Below the pieces are notes generated by a model. It worked only from the letters and a program-made list of their open reading frames with translations. It was not told the DNA's origin and ran no database searches. From an uncultured Flavobacteriaceae bacterium (lineage in GTDB: Bacteria > Bacteroidota > Bacteroidia > Flavobacteriales > Flavobacteriaceae), in NCBI GenBank assembly GCA_934675205.1, contig CAKUPQ010000002.1, positions 310,001 to 374,000 on the forward strand: a DNA stretch of 64,000 nt, in the 5' to 3' direction. Both the position numbers and the translations under genes were made by a program. Shown in pieces: positions 8,179 through 16,986 of the stretch (positions are counted from its first letter, which is position 1; every line of letters starts with the position of its first letter).

Positions 8179-9003
8179 TTACCCTAAGGCCACATCAAGG
8201 CTCATCATTACGACAAAACCAATAATAAAACCAAGCGTTGCTATATCTGTATTTTTGTTTTGTTGGGTTTCCGGAATTACTTCTTCAACTACTACGAAAA
8301 TCATAGCTCCTGCCGCAAAAGCAAGTGCATAAGGCAATACAGGGGTAAAAAAAGCAACTGCAAACGCTCCAATAACAGCGGCAATTGGCTCAACAAGGGC
8401 AGAGGCTTGTCCTAATAAAAAGCTCTTTTTTCGGCTCATTCCCATTCTTCGTAGGGGCATTGCAACAGCAATTCCTTCCGGAAAATTCTGTATTCCGATT
8501 CCGATAGCAAGGATTAAAGCTCCTGCGATACTCGCTTCGGGAACTCCGAGAGCCACTCCTCCAAACAACACTCCGACAGCCAATCCTTCGGGAATGTTGT
8601 GCATCGTAATAGCCAAAGTAAGCAAGGTTGTTTTCTGCCAAGGTGTTTTGATTCCTTCGGAATCTTTTTCCTTAAAATTAATGTGTAAGTGAGGTAAAAT
8701 TTTGTCCAATCCGAATAAGAATAATGCCCCAATCAAAAAGCCGACAGCAGCAGGAATAACTTTTGCAAACCCATCTCCTTGGCTCATTGCAATAGCAGGA
8801 GCAAGTAGGCTGAAATAACTCGCAGCAACCATAACTCCTCCCGTAAACCCTAACATTCCGTCCAAAGCAACCTGACTCATTGTTTTAAACAAAAAGACAA
8901 CCGATGCTCCCAAAGCGGTCAGAAACCAAGTAAATAAACCTGCATATAAGGCCGCTAAAATCGGATTTATACTTTCAAAATAAGTAACAATTTCGTTGAA
9001 CAT
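8179..9003 (-). CDS. ZIP family divalent metal transporter
   Basis: A 274-residue inner-membrane protein with about eight hydrophobic segments. The two metal-binding helices are clear: HNIPEGLAVG near residue 140 and NFPEGIAVAMPL near 175. These are the hallmarks of ZIP (ZupT-like) importers of zinc and other divalent metals. A histidine-containing loop (LPHLHINF) precedes the first metal helix. The gene lies 38 bases upstream of the ClC gene on the same strand, but ClC has its own promoter box. Confidence 0.93.
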   Translation of the reverse strand: MFNEIVTYFESINPILAALYAGLFTWFLTALGASVVFLFKTMSQVALDGMLGFTGGVMVAASYFSLLAPAIAMSQGDGFAKVIPAAVGFLIGALFLFGLDKILPHLHINFKEKDSEGIKTPWQKTTLLTLAITMHNIPEGLAVGVLFGGVALGVPEASIAGALILAIGIGIQNFPEGIAVAMPLRRMGMSRKKSFLLGQASALVEPIAAVIGAFAVAFFTPVLPYALAFAAGAMIFVVVEEVIPETQQNKNTDIATLGFIIGFVVMMSLDVALG

Positions 9004-9127
9004 GCTATGTTTTCAAATTTTTGTAAAAGTATAAAAACCTGTCAAATTTTCATACCGAAGTTAATTTTTCTTTTAAGGCTTGATTTTTGATATAAAATGC
9101 GTAATTTTAAACCCAAAATTAAAAATA

Positions 9128-9838
9128 ATGGACATTACGTATTTATTACTTATTGGAGCAGTAGCTCTTTTTAGTTGGCTTGTTAGTTCAAGGCTTAAAA
9201 GTAAATTTGAGAAATATTCTAAAATTCAACTCCGCAACGGAATGAGTGGAGCGGAAATTGCTGAAAAAATGCTTTCAGACAACGGAATTTATGACGTAAA
9301 AGTTATTTCAACTCCCGGGAGATTGACGGACCATTATAATCCTACCAACAAAACAGTGAATTTGAGTGAGGCTGTTTATAACCAACGAAATGCAGCAGCA
9401 GCAGCAGTTGCGGCTCACGAAGTCGGACACGCAGTTCAACACGCAACGGCTTACAGTTGGTTGCAGATGCGTTCCAAAATGGTTCCTGTGGTTAATGTAG
9501 CTTCAGGGTTGTCGCAATGGTTGGTTATCGGAGGACTTATATTAGGAGTGGCATCTTCAGGAGAAGGAAATCCTATCGGATTTTATGTAGCTGTATTAGG
9601 ACTTATATTTATGGCTGTTGCAACGGCTTTCAGTTTGGTTACACTTCCTGTCGAATACGATGCAAGTAACAGAGCATTGGCTTGGTTGAAAAACAAAAAT
9701 ATGGTTTCGCAACAAGAATATGCAGGAGCAGAAGATGCTCTAAAATGGGCTGCAAGAACCTATTTGGTTGCTGCACTCGGAGCATTAGCTAACTTGTTAT
9801 ATTGGGCTTGGAGAGTGTTTGCTTCTTCAAGGGACTAA
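9128..9838 (+). CDS. Membrane zinc metallopeptidase (YugP/Zn_peptidase_2 family)
   Basis: A 236-residue membrane protein with an N-terminal helix (about 2-20), the zincin motif HEVGH near residue 96 followed by AVQHA, and two or three further hydrophobic helices. This is the layout of the YugP family, whose substrates are unknown. The start at 9128 (MDITYLLL) puts the first membrane helix at the N-terminus as in the family; a longer start at 9080 would add a non-conserved tail. A strong terminator follows at 9859. Confidence 0.88.
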   Translation: MDITYLLLIGAVALFSWLVSSRLKSKFEKYSKIQLRNGMSGAEIAEKMLSDNGIYDVKVISTPGRLTDHYNPTNKTVNLSEAVYNQRNAAAAAVAAHEVGHAVQHATAYSWLQMRSKMVPVVNVASGLSQWLVIGGLILGVASSGEGNPIGFYVAVLGLIFMAVATAFSLVTLPVEYDASNRALAWLKNKNMVSQQEYAGAEDALKWAARTYLVAALGALANLLYWAWRVFASSRD

Positions 9839-9858
9839 TACTCAATTATATACTTTTT

Positions 9859-9899
9859 AAAACCCTTTAAAGTTATTCACAAACTTTAAAGGGTTTTTT
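9859..9899 (+). terminator. Rho-independent terminator after the zinc peptidase gene
   Basis: A 16-bp perfect stem (AAAACCCTTTAAAGTT with its complement) and a 7-base loop, ending in a T run. Confidence 0.85.
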
Positions 9900-9918
9900 G
9901 TTTTTTGATGTAAAAAGT

Positions 9919-9926
9919 TACCTTTG
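9919..9926 (+). promoter_or_regulatory. Promoter -7 box TACCTTTG upstream of the malic enzyme
   Basis: Exact TAnnTTTG match just after the preceding terminator, giving a leader of roughly 65 bases. Confidence 0.45.
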
Positions 9927-9998
9927 TATTTCTGATTCTGTACCTAAAGTTCACAAAACTTTGTATAGACTCGCACAAAATCGTAAAATTCGTAACAA

Positions 9999-12278
9999 AT
10001 GCAAAAAGACTCAAAAAGATTACAGGCTTTACTATATCACGCAAAACCAAAACCGGGTAAAATAGAGGTTATTCCGACTAAAAAATATGCAACTCAAAGA
10101 GATTTAGCTTTGGCTTATTCTCCCGGAGTGGCAGAGCCTTGTTTGGAAATTGAAAAAGACATTAATAATGTATATAAATATACTTCCAAAGGAAATCTGG
10201 TTGCTGTAATTTCTAATGGAACAGCCGTTTTAGGTTTGGGAGATATAGGACCCGAGGCCTCAAAACCCGTAATGGAAGGAAAAGGACTGTTGTTTAAGAT
10301 TTTTGCAGGGATTGACGTATTTGATATTGAGGTTGATACCAAAAATATAGAAGAATTTATCCAAACGGTCAAAAATATTGCTCCGACTTTCGGAGGGATA
10401 AACCTTGAGGATATCAAAGCTCCCGAATCTTTTGAAATCGAAAGAAGATTGGTTGAAGAGCTGAATATTCCGGTAATGCACGATGACCAACACGGAACGG
10501 CTATTATTTCGGCTGCGGCACTCTTGAATGCTGTCGAATTAGCAGGGAAAAAATTAGAGGAAGTAAAAATTGTAGTTTCGGGAGCAGGTTCGGCTGCGAT
10601 TGCTTGTGCTAATTTATACGTAGCTTTCGGAGCTAAAAGGGAAAACTTTTTGATGCTCAACAGTAAAGGAGTTCTCAAAAAAGGAGATGACAGATTATCT
10701 TCTTTGCAGTTGGAATTTGCTACAGACAAAGCTGTTTCGACCCTTGAAGAAGCTGTAAAAGGAGCAGATGTTTTTATCGGACTTTCTTCGGGAGATGTAC
10801 TTTCGGCTGAAATGTTGTTGTCAATGGCAGATAATCCGATTGTGTTTGCAATGGCTAATCCGAATCCTGAAATCAAATACGATTTGGCTGTCAAAACCCG
10901 TAAGGATATTATAATGGCAACAGGACGTTCTGACCATCCGAATCAGGTAAATAACGTACTTGGGTTTCCTTATATTTTCAGAGGTGCGTTAGACGTAAGA
11001 GCAACAAAAATCAACGAAGAAATGAAAATGGCAGCCGTTCGGGCTTTGGCTGATTTGGCAAAAGAAACCGTTCCTGAACAAGTAAATATTACTTATGGGG
11101 AAACAAAAATATCGTTCGGAAGAGATTATATTATTCCGAAACCGTTTGACCCGAGATTGATTGCAGTTGTTTCTCCTGCAGTAGCAAAAGCTGCAATGGA
11201 AACAGGAGTTGCTACAAATCCGATTACAGACTGGGATAAATATGAAACCGAGTTGCTCGAACGATTAGGAAATGATAATAAAATGGTCAGAATGCTGACC
11301 AACAGAGCCAAAATCGACCCGAAACGAATTATTTTTGCAGAAGCTGACAATATGGACGTATTAAAAGCAGCTCAAATTGTTTCGGAAGAAGGAATAGGCT
11401 TCCCGATTTTGTTAGGGAATAAGGAAATTATTTCTGAAATGAAAAAAGAAATAGGTTTTGATAAGGAAGTTGACATCATCGACCCGAAAGTAAAAGAAGA
11501 GGATTCTCGAAGAGAGAAATATGCTCAAGCCTATTGGAATGGAAGAAGACGTAAAGGAGTGACCCTATATGATGCTCAAAAATGGATGCGTGAACGCAAT
11601 TATTTTGCAGCAATGATGATAAACGAGGGAGATGCAGATGCTTTGATTACGGGTTATTCGAGGAGTTATCCGAGTGTGGTTAAGCCGATTATGCAACTGA
11701 TTGACAAGGCACAAGGAGTTTCGAAAATTGCAACGACAAATCTGATGATGACCAAAAGAGGACCGATGTTTTTCTCTGATACGGCTATCAATCCGAATCC
11801 GAGTGCCGAAGATTTGGCAAATATCGCTTTGATGACTGCCAAAACTGCCCGAATGTTTGGAATGGAGCCTGTGATTGCTATGGTTTCGTTCTCGAATTTT
11901 GGTTCGTCAAATCAACCGAGTACAAACAAAGTACGTGATGCAGTGGCTTTTCTTCACGAAAATTATCCCGACCTTATTGTGGACGGAGAGATTCAAACTG
12001 ATTTTGCTCTGAATTCGGATATGATTACTTCAAAATTTCCGTTTTCCAAATTAGCAGGAAAAAAAGTAAATACACTTATTTTTCCGAATTTAGAAGCAGC
12101 AAATATTACCTATAAATTACTGAAAGAACTGAATCAAAACGAATCTATAGGACCTATTATTTTAGGATTGGATAAGCCTGTTCATATCGTTCAGTTGGGA
12201 GCAAGTGTAGAAGAAATGGTAAATATGGCAGCTGTTGCAGTGGTTGATGCACAAGAAAAAGCAAAACGGAAACAATAA
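9999..12278 (+). CDS. maeB: NADP-dependent malic enzyme, MaeB type
   Basis: A 759-residue two-domain enzyme that converts malate to pyruvate and CO2 with NADP reduction. Residues 1 to about 430 are the malic enzyme domain (LAYSPGVAEPC, HDDQHGTA, VVSGAGSAAIAC dinucleotide fold, and ANPNPE). Residues about 435-759 are a phosphotransacetylase-like domain, which in MaeB proteins acts in allosteric control by acetyl-CoA and not in catalysis. Length matches the MaeB family. It stands alone between its own promoter box and the rpmH promoter. Confidence 0.95.
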   Translation: MQKDSKRLQALLYHAKPKPGKIEVIPTKKYATQRDLALAYSPGVAEPCLEIEKDINNVYKYTSKGNLVAVISNGTAVLGLGDIGPEASKPVMEGKGLLFKIFAGIDVFDIEVDTKNIEEFIQTVKNIAPTFGGINLEDIKAPESFEIERRLVEELNIPVMHDDQHGTAIISAAALLNAVELAGKKLEEVKIVVSGAGSAAIACANLYVAFGAKRENFLMLNSKGVLKKGDDRLSSLQLEFATDKAVSTLEEAVKGADVFIGLSSGDVLSAEMLLSMADNPIVFAMANPNPEIKYDLAVKTRKDIIMATGRSDHPNQVNNVLGFPYIFRGALDVRATKINEEMKMAAVRALADLAKETVPEQVNITYGETKISFGRDYIIPKPFDPRLIAVVSPAVAKAAMETGVATNPITDWDKYETELLERLGNDNKMVRMLTNRAKIDPKRIIFAEADNMDVLKAAQIVSEEGIGFPILLGNKEIISEMKKEIGFDKEVDIIDPKVKEEDSRREKYAQAYWNGRRRKGVTLYDAQKWMRERNYFAAMMINEGDADALITGYSRSYPSVVKPIMQLIDKAQGVSKIATTNLMMTKRGPMFFSDTAINPNPSAEDLANIALMTAKTARMFGMEPVIAMVSFSNFGSSNQPSTNKVRDAVAFLHENYPDLIVDGEIQTDFALNSDMITSKFPFSKLAGKKVNTLIFPNLEAANITYKLLKELNQNESIGPIILGLDKPVHIVQLGASVEEMVNMAAVAVVDAQEKAKRKQ

Positions 12279-12333
12279 ATATTCAAAGTAAAAGTACAGA
12301 TAAAAATTTTGATAAATATTTTTAAAAAACCAC

Positions 12334-12363
12334 TTGTAATAATAAAAAGAGTTTGTATATTTG
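12334..12363 (+). promoter_or_regulatory. rpmH promoter (TTG, 19-base spacer, TATATTTG)
   Basis: A -33 TTG at 12334-12336 and a -7 TATATTTG at 12356-12363 with a 19-base spacer match the Bacteroidota housekeeping promoter well. The predicted leader before the rpmH ATG at 12427 is about 57 bases. Confidence 0.65.
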
Positions 12364-12426
12364 CACCCAGCTTTTCAGAAAGCATATTGTCAAATAGTAT
12401 TACAAAGATTTTAAAGATACCGAGCA

Positions 12427-12588
12427 ATGAGTAAGAGAACGTTTCAACCATCGAAAAGAAAAAGAAGAAATAAACACGGGTTTATGGATAGAATGGCTAC
12501 TGCAAATGGTAGAAAAGTCCTTGCTCGCAGAAGAGCTAAAGGAAGACATAAACTAACTGTTTCTTCTGAACCAAGACACAAAAAATAA
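12427..12588 (+). CDS. rpmH: 50S ribosomal protein L34
   Basis: A 53-residue basic protein read directly from the sequence: it begins [19 protein letters not shown] and ends with SSEPRHKK. The conserved block ([13 protein letters not shown], then [18 protein letters not shown]) is diagnostic of L34, a structural component of the large ribosomal subunit. It has a strong promoter and its own terminator (12608-12642), so it is transcribed alone. Neighbours are not dnaA or rnpA, unlike the classical arrangement near the origin in many bacteria. Confidence 0.97.
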   Translation: MSKRTFQPSKRKRRNKHGFMDRMATANGRKVLARRRAKGRHKLTVSSEPRHKK

Positions 12589-12607
12589 TGATTTTTTAGT
12601 CATACAT

Positions 12608-12642
12608 AAAGGTGTTACTTTTTTTAGTAACGCCTTTTTTTG
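12608..12642 (+). terminator. Rho-independent terminator after rpmH
   Basis: AAGGTGTTAC pairs with GTAACGCCTT (one G-T wobble) around a T-rich loop, followed by seven T residues. Confidence 0.85.
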
Positions 12643-12752
12643 TACCTTGTCGTTTTTTTTAGAGGAAAGAACAAAGAAAATAGAAAAAAGATTACAACTT
12701 CGGCTAAACGAATTAACAAATCAACGATTCAACAAAAAAACAACTAACTACA

Positions 12753-15605
12753 ATGCCAAAAGACAACACTATCAAATCGGTTTTAATCATAGGTTCGGGG
12801 CCTATCGTTATTGGACAGGCTTGTGAATTTGATTATTCGGGTTCGCAATCGGCTCGGTCGCTTCGGGAGGAGGGAATCAAAGTAACTTTGATAAACTCGA
12901 ATCCTGCAACTATTATGACTGACCCGTCAATGGCAGACCATATTTATCTGAAACCGCTTACGACCAAATCCATTATCGAAATCCTTGAAGCTCACCCTGA
13001 TATTGATGCGGTGCTGCCGACTATGGGAGGACAAACAGCCTTAAATTTGTGTCTGGAAGCAGACGAAAAAGGAATCTGGCAAGACTATAACGTAAAGCTA
13101 ATCGGAGTGGATATCAATGCGATTAACGTAACCGAAGATAGAGAGCAGTTCAAACAGCTTTTGGCTAGAATTGACGTTCCTGTTGCCCCTGCAAAAACGG
13201 CTACTTCGTTCTTAAAAGGAAAAGAAATTGCACAGGAATTCGGCTTTCCGTTGGTGATTCGTCCGTCTTTTACTTTGGGAGGAACAGGAGCAGCTTTCGT
13301 ACACAAAAAAGAAGATTTTGATGAATTGCTAACAAGAGGATTAGAGGCTTCTCCGATTCATGAAGTATTGATTGACAAGGCTTTGTTGGGTTGGAAAGAA
13401 TACGAATTAGAACTTTTAAGAGATAAAAACGATAATGTAGTTATCATCTGTTCTATTGAAAATATGGACCCAATGGGAATCCATACAGGAGATAGTATTA
13501 CCGTTGCACCGGCTATGACTTTGTCGGATACGACTTTCCAGAAAATGCGGGATATGGCGATTTTGATGATGAGAAGTATCGGGAATTTTGCGGGAGGTTG
13601 TAACGTACAGTTTGCGGTTTCGCCAGACGAAAAAGAAGACATTGTAGCCATCGAAATCAATCCGAGAGTTTCTCGTTCTTCTGCTTTAGCCTCAAAAGCA
13701 ACGGGTTATCCGATTGCGAAAATTGCCACGAAATTAGCTTTGGGTTATACGCTTGACGAATTACAAAATCAAATTACCAAATCGACTTCAGCTCTGTTTG
13801 AACCGACTTTAGATTATGTGATTGTAAAAATACCTCGTTGGAACTTCGATAAATTTGACGGAGCCGACAGAACCCTTGGCCTGCAAATGAAATCGGTAGG
13901 AGAGGTGATGGGGATTGGTCGCTCTTTCCAAGAAGCACTTCACAAAGCTACACAATCTTTGGAAATCAAAAGAAATGGACTCGGTGCAGACGGAAAAGGC
14001 TACACCAATTACGAACAAATCCTTGATAAATTGGCCAACGCAAGTTGGGATAGAGTTTTTGTGATTTATGATGCGATTGCAATGGGAATTCCACTTTCGA
14101 GAATACACGAAATCACCAAAATCGATATGTGGTTCTTGAAGCAATATGAAGAACTGTATTTATTAGAAAAAGAGATTTCTAACTACACTATTGATACGCT
14201 TCCGAAAGAATTGCTTTTAGAAGCCAAACAAAAAGGCTACGGAGACAGACAAATTGCTCATATGTTGAATTGTCTGGAAAGTCAGGTTCACAATAAACGT
14301 GACCAGATGAATATCAACAGAGTATATAAATTGGTTGATACTTGTGCAGCCGAATTTATCGCTCAAACCCCTTATTATTATTCCACTTTTGAAGCTGAAA
14401 TCGAAAAGCCGGACGGAACTCGTTATGTTTCTAACGAAAGTGTGGTTTCGGATAAAAAGAAAATTGTGGTTTTGGGGTCAGGTCCTAACCGAATCGGACA
14501 GGGAATTGAGTTTGATTATTCGTGTGTACACGGGGTTTTGGCAGCCAAAGAATGTGGTTACGAAACCATTATGATTAACTGTAATCCAGAAACGGTTTCG
14601 ACTGATTTCGACACAGCTGATAAATTGTATTTCGAGCCTGTTTTCTGGGAACATATTTACGATATTATTCAACACGAAAAACCAGAAGGTGTTATCGTTC
14701 AGTTAGGAGGACAAACCGCTTTGAAATTAGCTGAAAAATTAGACAAATACGGAATCAAAATCATCGGAACGAGCTTTGATGCACTCGATTTAGCAGAAGA
14801 CAGAGGACGTTTTTCAACCCTTTTGGAAGAATTAAATATTCCGTTTCCGAAATTCGGAGTAGCTGAAACAGCAGACCAAGCCTCGAAATTAGCAGATGAG
14901 TTAGATTTTCCGCTTTTGGTGCGTCCGTCTTATGTGTTAGGAGGTCAGGGAATGAAAATCGTCATCAACAAACAAGAATTAGAAGAACACGTTATTGATT
15001 TGCTACGTCAGATTCCGAATAACAAATTGCTTTTAGACCATTATTTGGACGGAGCAGTTGAGGCAGAAGCTGATGCGATTTGTGATGGAGAAAATGTGTA
15101 TATCATCGGAATTATGGAACACATTGAGCCTTGCGGAATTCACTCGGGAGATAGCAATGCAACACTTCCGCCTTTTAATTTAGGAGAATTTGTGATGCAA
15201 CAGATTAAAGACCATACCGTAAAAATTGCAAAAGCGTTGAAAACGGTCGGTCTTATCAATATTCAGTTTGCTGTAAAAGATGATACGGTTTATATCATCG
15301 AAGCCAACCCAAGAGCCTCGAGAACAGTTCCGTTTATTGCAAAAGCGTACGGAGAACCGTATGTGAACTATGCAACCAAAGTAATGCTGGGAGAGAAAAA
15401 AGTAACGGACTTTAATTTCAATCCGCAACTAAAAGGATATGCCATCAAACAACCGGTATTCTCATTCAATAAATTCCCAGGAGTAAACAAAAAACTAGGA
15501 CCAGAAATGAAATCAACCGGAGAGAGCATATTGTTTATCGACAGCTTAAAAGATGATGCTTTCTACGAATTATATGCAAGAAGAAAAATGTATTTGAGTA
15601 GGTAG
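12753..15605 (+). CDS. carB: Carbamoyl-phosphate synthase large subunit, short form
   Basis: A 950-residue enzyme subunit that makes carbamoyl phosphate for pyrimidines and arginine from bicarbonate, ATP and ammonia supplied by CarA. Two homologous synthetase halves are visible: GSGPIVIGQACEFDYSG at residue 13 and GSGPNRIGQGIEFDYS near 575, each followed by ATP-grasp blocks (RPSFTLGGTG, RPSYVLGGQG). The protein stops soon after the KFPGVNKKLGPEMKSTGE block, so the roughly 120-residue C-terminal MGS-like regulatory domain of E. coli CarB (ornithine/UMP site) is absent. Short CarB proteins of this length occur in other flavobacteria. carA is not adjacent. Confidence 0.96.
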   Translation: MPKDNTIKSVLIIGSGPIVIGQACEFDYSGSQSARSLREEGIKVTLINSNPATIMTDPSMADHIYLKPLTTKSIIEILEAHPDIDAVLPTMGGQTALNLCLEADEKGIWQDYNVKLIGVDINAINVTEDREQFKQLLARIDVPVAPAKTATSFLKGKEIAQEFGFPLVIRPSFTLGGTGAAFVHKKEDFDELLTRGLEASPIHEVLIDKALLGWKEYELELLRDKNDNVVIICSIENMDPMGIHTGDSITVAPAMTLSDTTFQKMRDMAILMMRSIGNFAGGCNVQFAVSPDEKEDIVAIEINPRVSRSSALASKATGYPIAKIATKLALGYTLDELQNQITKSTSALFEPTLDYVIVKIPRWNFDKFDGADRTLGLQMKSVGEVMGIGRSFQEALHKATQSLEIKRNGLGADGKGYTNYEQILDKLANASWDRVFVIYDAIAMGIPLSRIHEITKIDMWFLKQYEELYLLEKEISNYTIDTLPKELLLEAKQKGYGDRQIAHMLNCLESQVHNKRDQMNINRVYKLVDTCAAEFIAQTPYYYSTFEAEIEKPDGTRYVSNESVVSDKKKIVVLGSGPNRIGQGIEFDYSCVHGVLAAKECGYETIMINCNPETVSTDFDTADKLYFEPVFWEHIYDIIQHEKPEGVIVQLGGQTALKLAEKLDKYGIKIIGTSFDALDLAEDRGRFSTLLEELNIPFPKFGVAETADQASKLADELDFPLLVRPSYVLGGQGMKIVINKQELEEHVIDLLRQIPNNKLLLDHYLDGAVEAEADAICDGENVYIIGIMEHIEPCGIHSGDSNATLPPFNLGEFVMQQIKDHTVKIAKALKTVGLINIQFAVKDDTVYIIEANPRASRTVPFIAKAYGEPYVNYATKVMLGEKKVTDFNFNPQLKGYAIKQPVFSFNKFPGVNKKLGPEMKSTGESILFIDSLKDDAFYELYARRKMYLSR

Positions 15606-15646
15606 TTTTAATAGGTAGTGTTCAGTTTACAGTGAACAAGAGTTGT

Positions 15647-15695
15647 TTAAAATACCAAACCTAATCAGTTTTACTTATTAGGTTTGGTATTTTAA
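15647..15695 (+). terminator. Long hairpin terminator after carB
   Basis: A perfect 19-bp stem starting TTAAAATACCAAACC with an 11-base loop. It is AT-rich at the base and followed by AATTTT. It probably acts in both directions. Confidence 0.8.
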
Positions 15696-15753
15696 ATTTT
15701 GGTTAAATTGGTTTATACTATTAAAATAGTATGAATAATTAAGTTAATTGTTA

Positions 15754-15761
15754 TAGCTTTG
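15754..15761 (+). promoter_or_regulatory. Promoter -7 box TAGCTTTG
   Basis: Exact TAnnTTTG match 25 bases before the ATG at 15787. Confidence 0.5.
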
Positions 15762-15786
15762 TCAACTAAATTTAAAAAAAATCACT

Positions 15787-16980
15787 ATGAGAAATTTATT
15801 TTTAATTCTTTTATTAGCTTTTTCAAGCATTGTAAAATCTCAAAGCATCCAATCTGAAAGTATCAATTTTCAAGTAGCAAAACTTCCTGAAGTTTCTGTT
15901 GCTGAAAGCTCAAGAACTTTTAATGTTACCGTTACTTCTCCTTACAGTCTGACCACAGAGCAAGTAATACATCAATCTAAAATCGACCATCAAGAAGATT
16001 TAGATAATTATGATAATACGGTTGAAGAAAGTGAACGTGCTTATCAGGTAGCTCTAAATAACTATGCAGAAGACGAAAAAAAAGCTAAAGAAAAATTTGA
16101 AGCAGAAGAAGCAGCATTTAAAAAGTTGTCTCTTTTAGAAAGAATGGCATTGATAGATCAAAAGAAAAATCCTAAATTAACATTGCCAACAAGACCTGTA
16201 TATCACAAACCGGCTCCTCCTGTATATAGAGAACCGAATTTGAACCAGTTTATAATCGTGGATAATAATGTGTTAGCATCAAAAATTAATGTTCAGGGAT
16301 TCAAAAAAACAACAAAATCTTATTTGGATATTTCTGTTAATATAGAAGCTGTTAATTTTCAGGATAATGCAGGTCAAAGTTATGCGAATCAACCTACAAC
16401 AATTGTAGTAAAAGAAAACGGTGAAGAAAAAGTAAATGAAACTTTTTTTCAGGAATTCAAGTTTATAGCCTCTTCTCCTACTAATAGTATCAACAAAACC
16501 TCTCAAGAAAAAATCCATTTAGATAAGGTAATTGCTTTTGTAAATACATTTTTAAACAATCGTTACGGGTATGGAGCAATAGGGAAAACCGTAAAAATCG
16601 AATCTGTAAAAAACAGCAAAAATAAGTATGATGATTTAGAAAAAGCTCATATATACATAACAACCAATCTCAAAAAACTACAACCTGAAGAAAATTCTAA
16701 AATAAACGAAGTTGCCTTCGAAGGAATAAAAAAAGGTACTGATATTTGGGAACAAACACTTCAAAAAATTGAATATAAAAATGCGAAAAGTGATTTTAAT
16801 TCAAAAATTGCAAGGTTTATTTTCATGAATTATATAAGACTTAATTTAGCTTTGGATAATAAACAACAAGCTGAAAAATATCTAAACCAATTACAGGAAA
16901 ACCTTATTGATATTAAGTTGTCAAGCAGTGAGGAACGTGAATTAAACCAATTAGAAAGTGAAATTTATAAAAGAAACTAA
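15787..16980 (+). CDS. Exported protein of unknown function (coiled coil, Pro-rich linker)
   Basis: I do not recognise this 397-residue protein. A signal peptide covers about residues 1-19 (hydrophobic core LFLILLLAFSS, SQS near the cleavage site). After a beta-like segment comes a charged helical stretch (about 60-115, rich in E and K, likely coiled coil), then a proline-rich linker near 138-150 (RPVYHKPAPPVYREP). The C-terminal 130 residues look helical and repeat-like. There is no lipobox. It has its own promoter box and is followed six bases later by a second exported protein, so the two probably work together in the periplasm or at the outer membrane. Confidence 0.7.
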   Translation: MRNLFLILLLAFSSIVKSQSIQSESINFQVAKLPEVSVAESSRTFNVTVTSPYSLTTEQVIHQSKIDHQEDLDNYDNTVEESERAYQVALNNYAEDEKKAKEKFEAEEAAFKKLSLLERMALIDQKKNPKLTLPTRPVYHKPAPPVYREPNLNQFIIVDNNVLASKINVQGFKKTTKSYLDISVNIEAVNFQDNAGQSYANQPTTIVVKENGEEKVNETFFQEFKFIASSPTNSINKTSQEKIHLDKVIAFVNTFLNNRYGYGAIGKTVKIESVKNSKNKYDDLEKAHIYITTNLKKLQPEENSKINEVAFEGIKKGTDIWEQTLQKIEYKNAKSDFNSKIARFIFMNYIRLNLALDNKQQAEKYLNQLQENLIDIKLSSSEERELNQLESEIYKRN

Positions 16981-16986
16981 AATACT

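Noticed and set aside
10115..10894. Long minus-strand open frame inside the malic enzyme gene
   Set aside because: It lies wholly antisense to a clear enzyme domain, shows no family motifs and has no promoter box.
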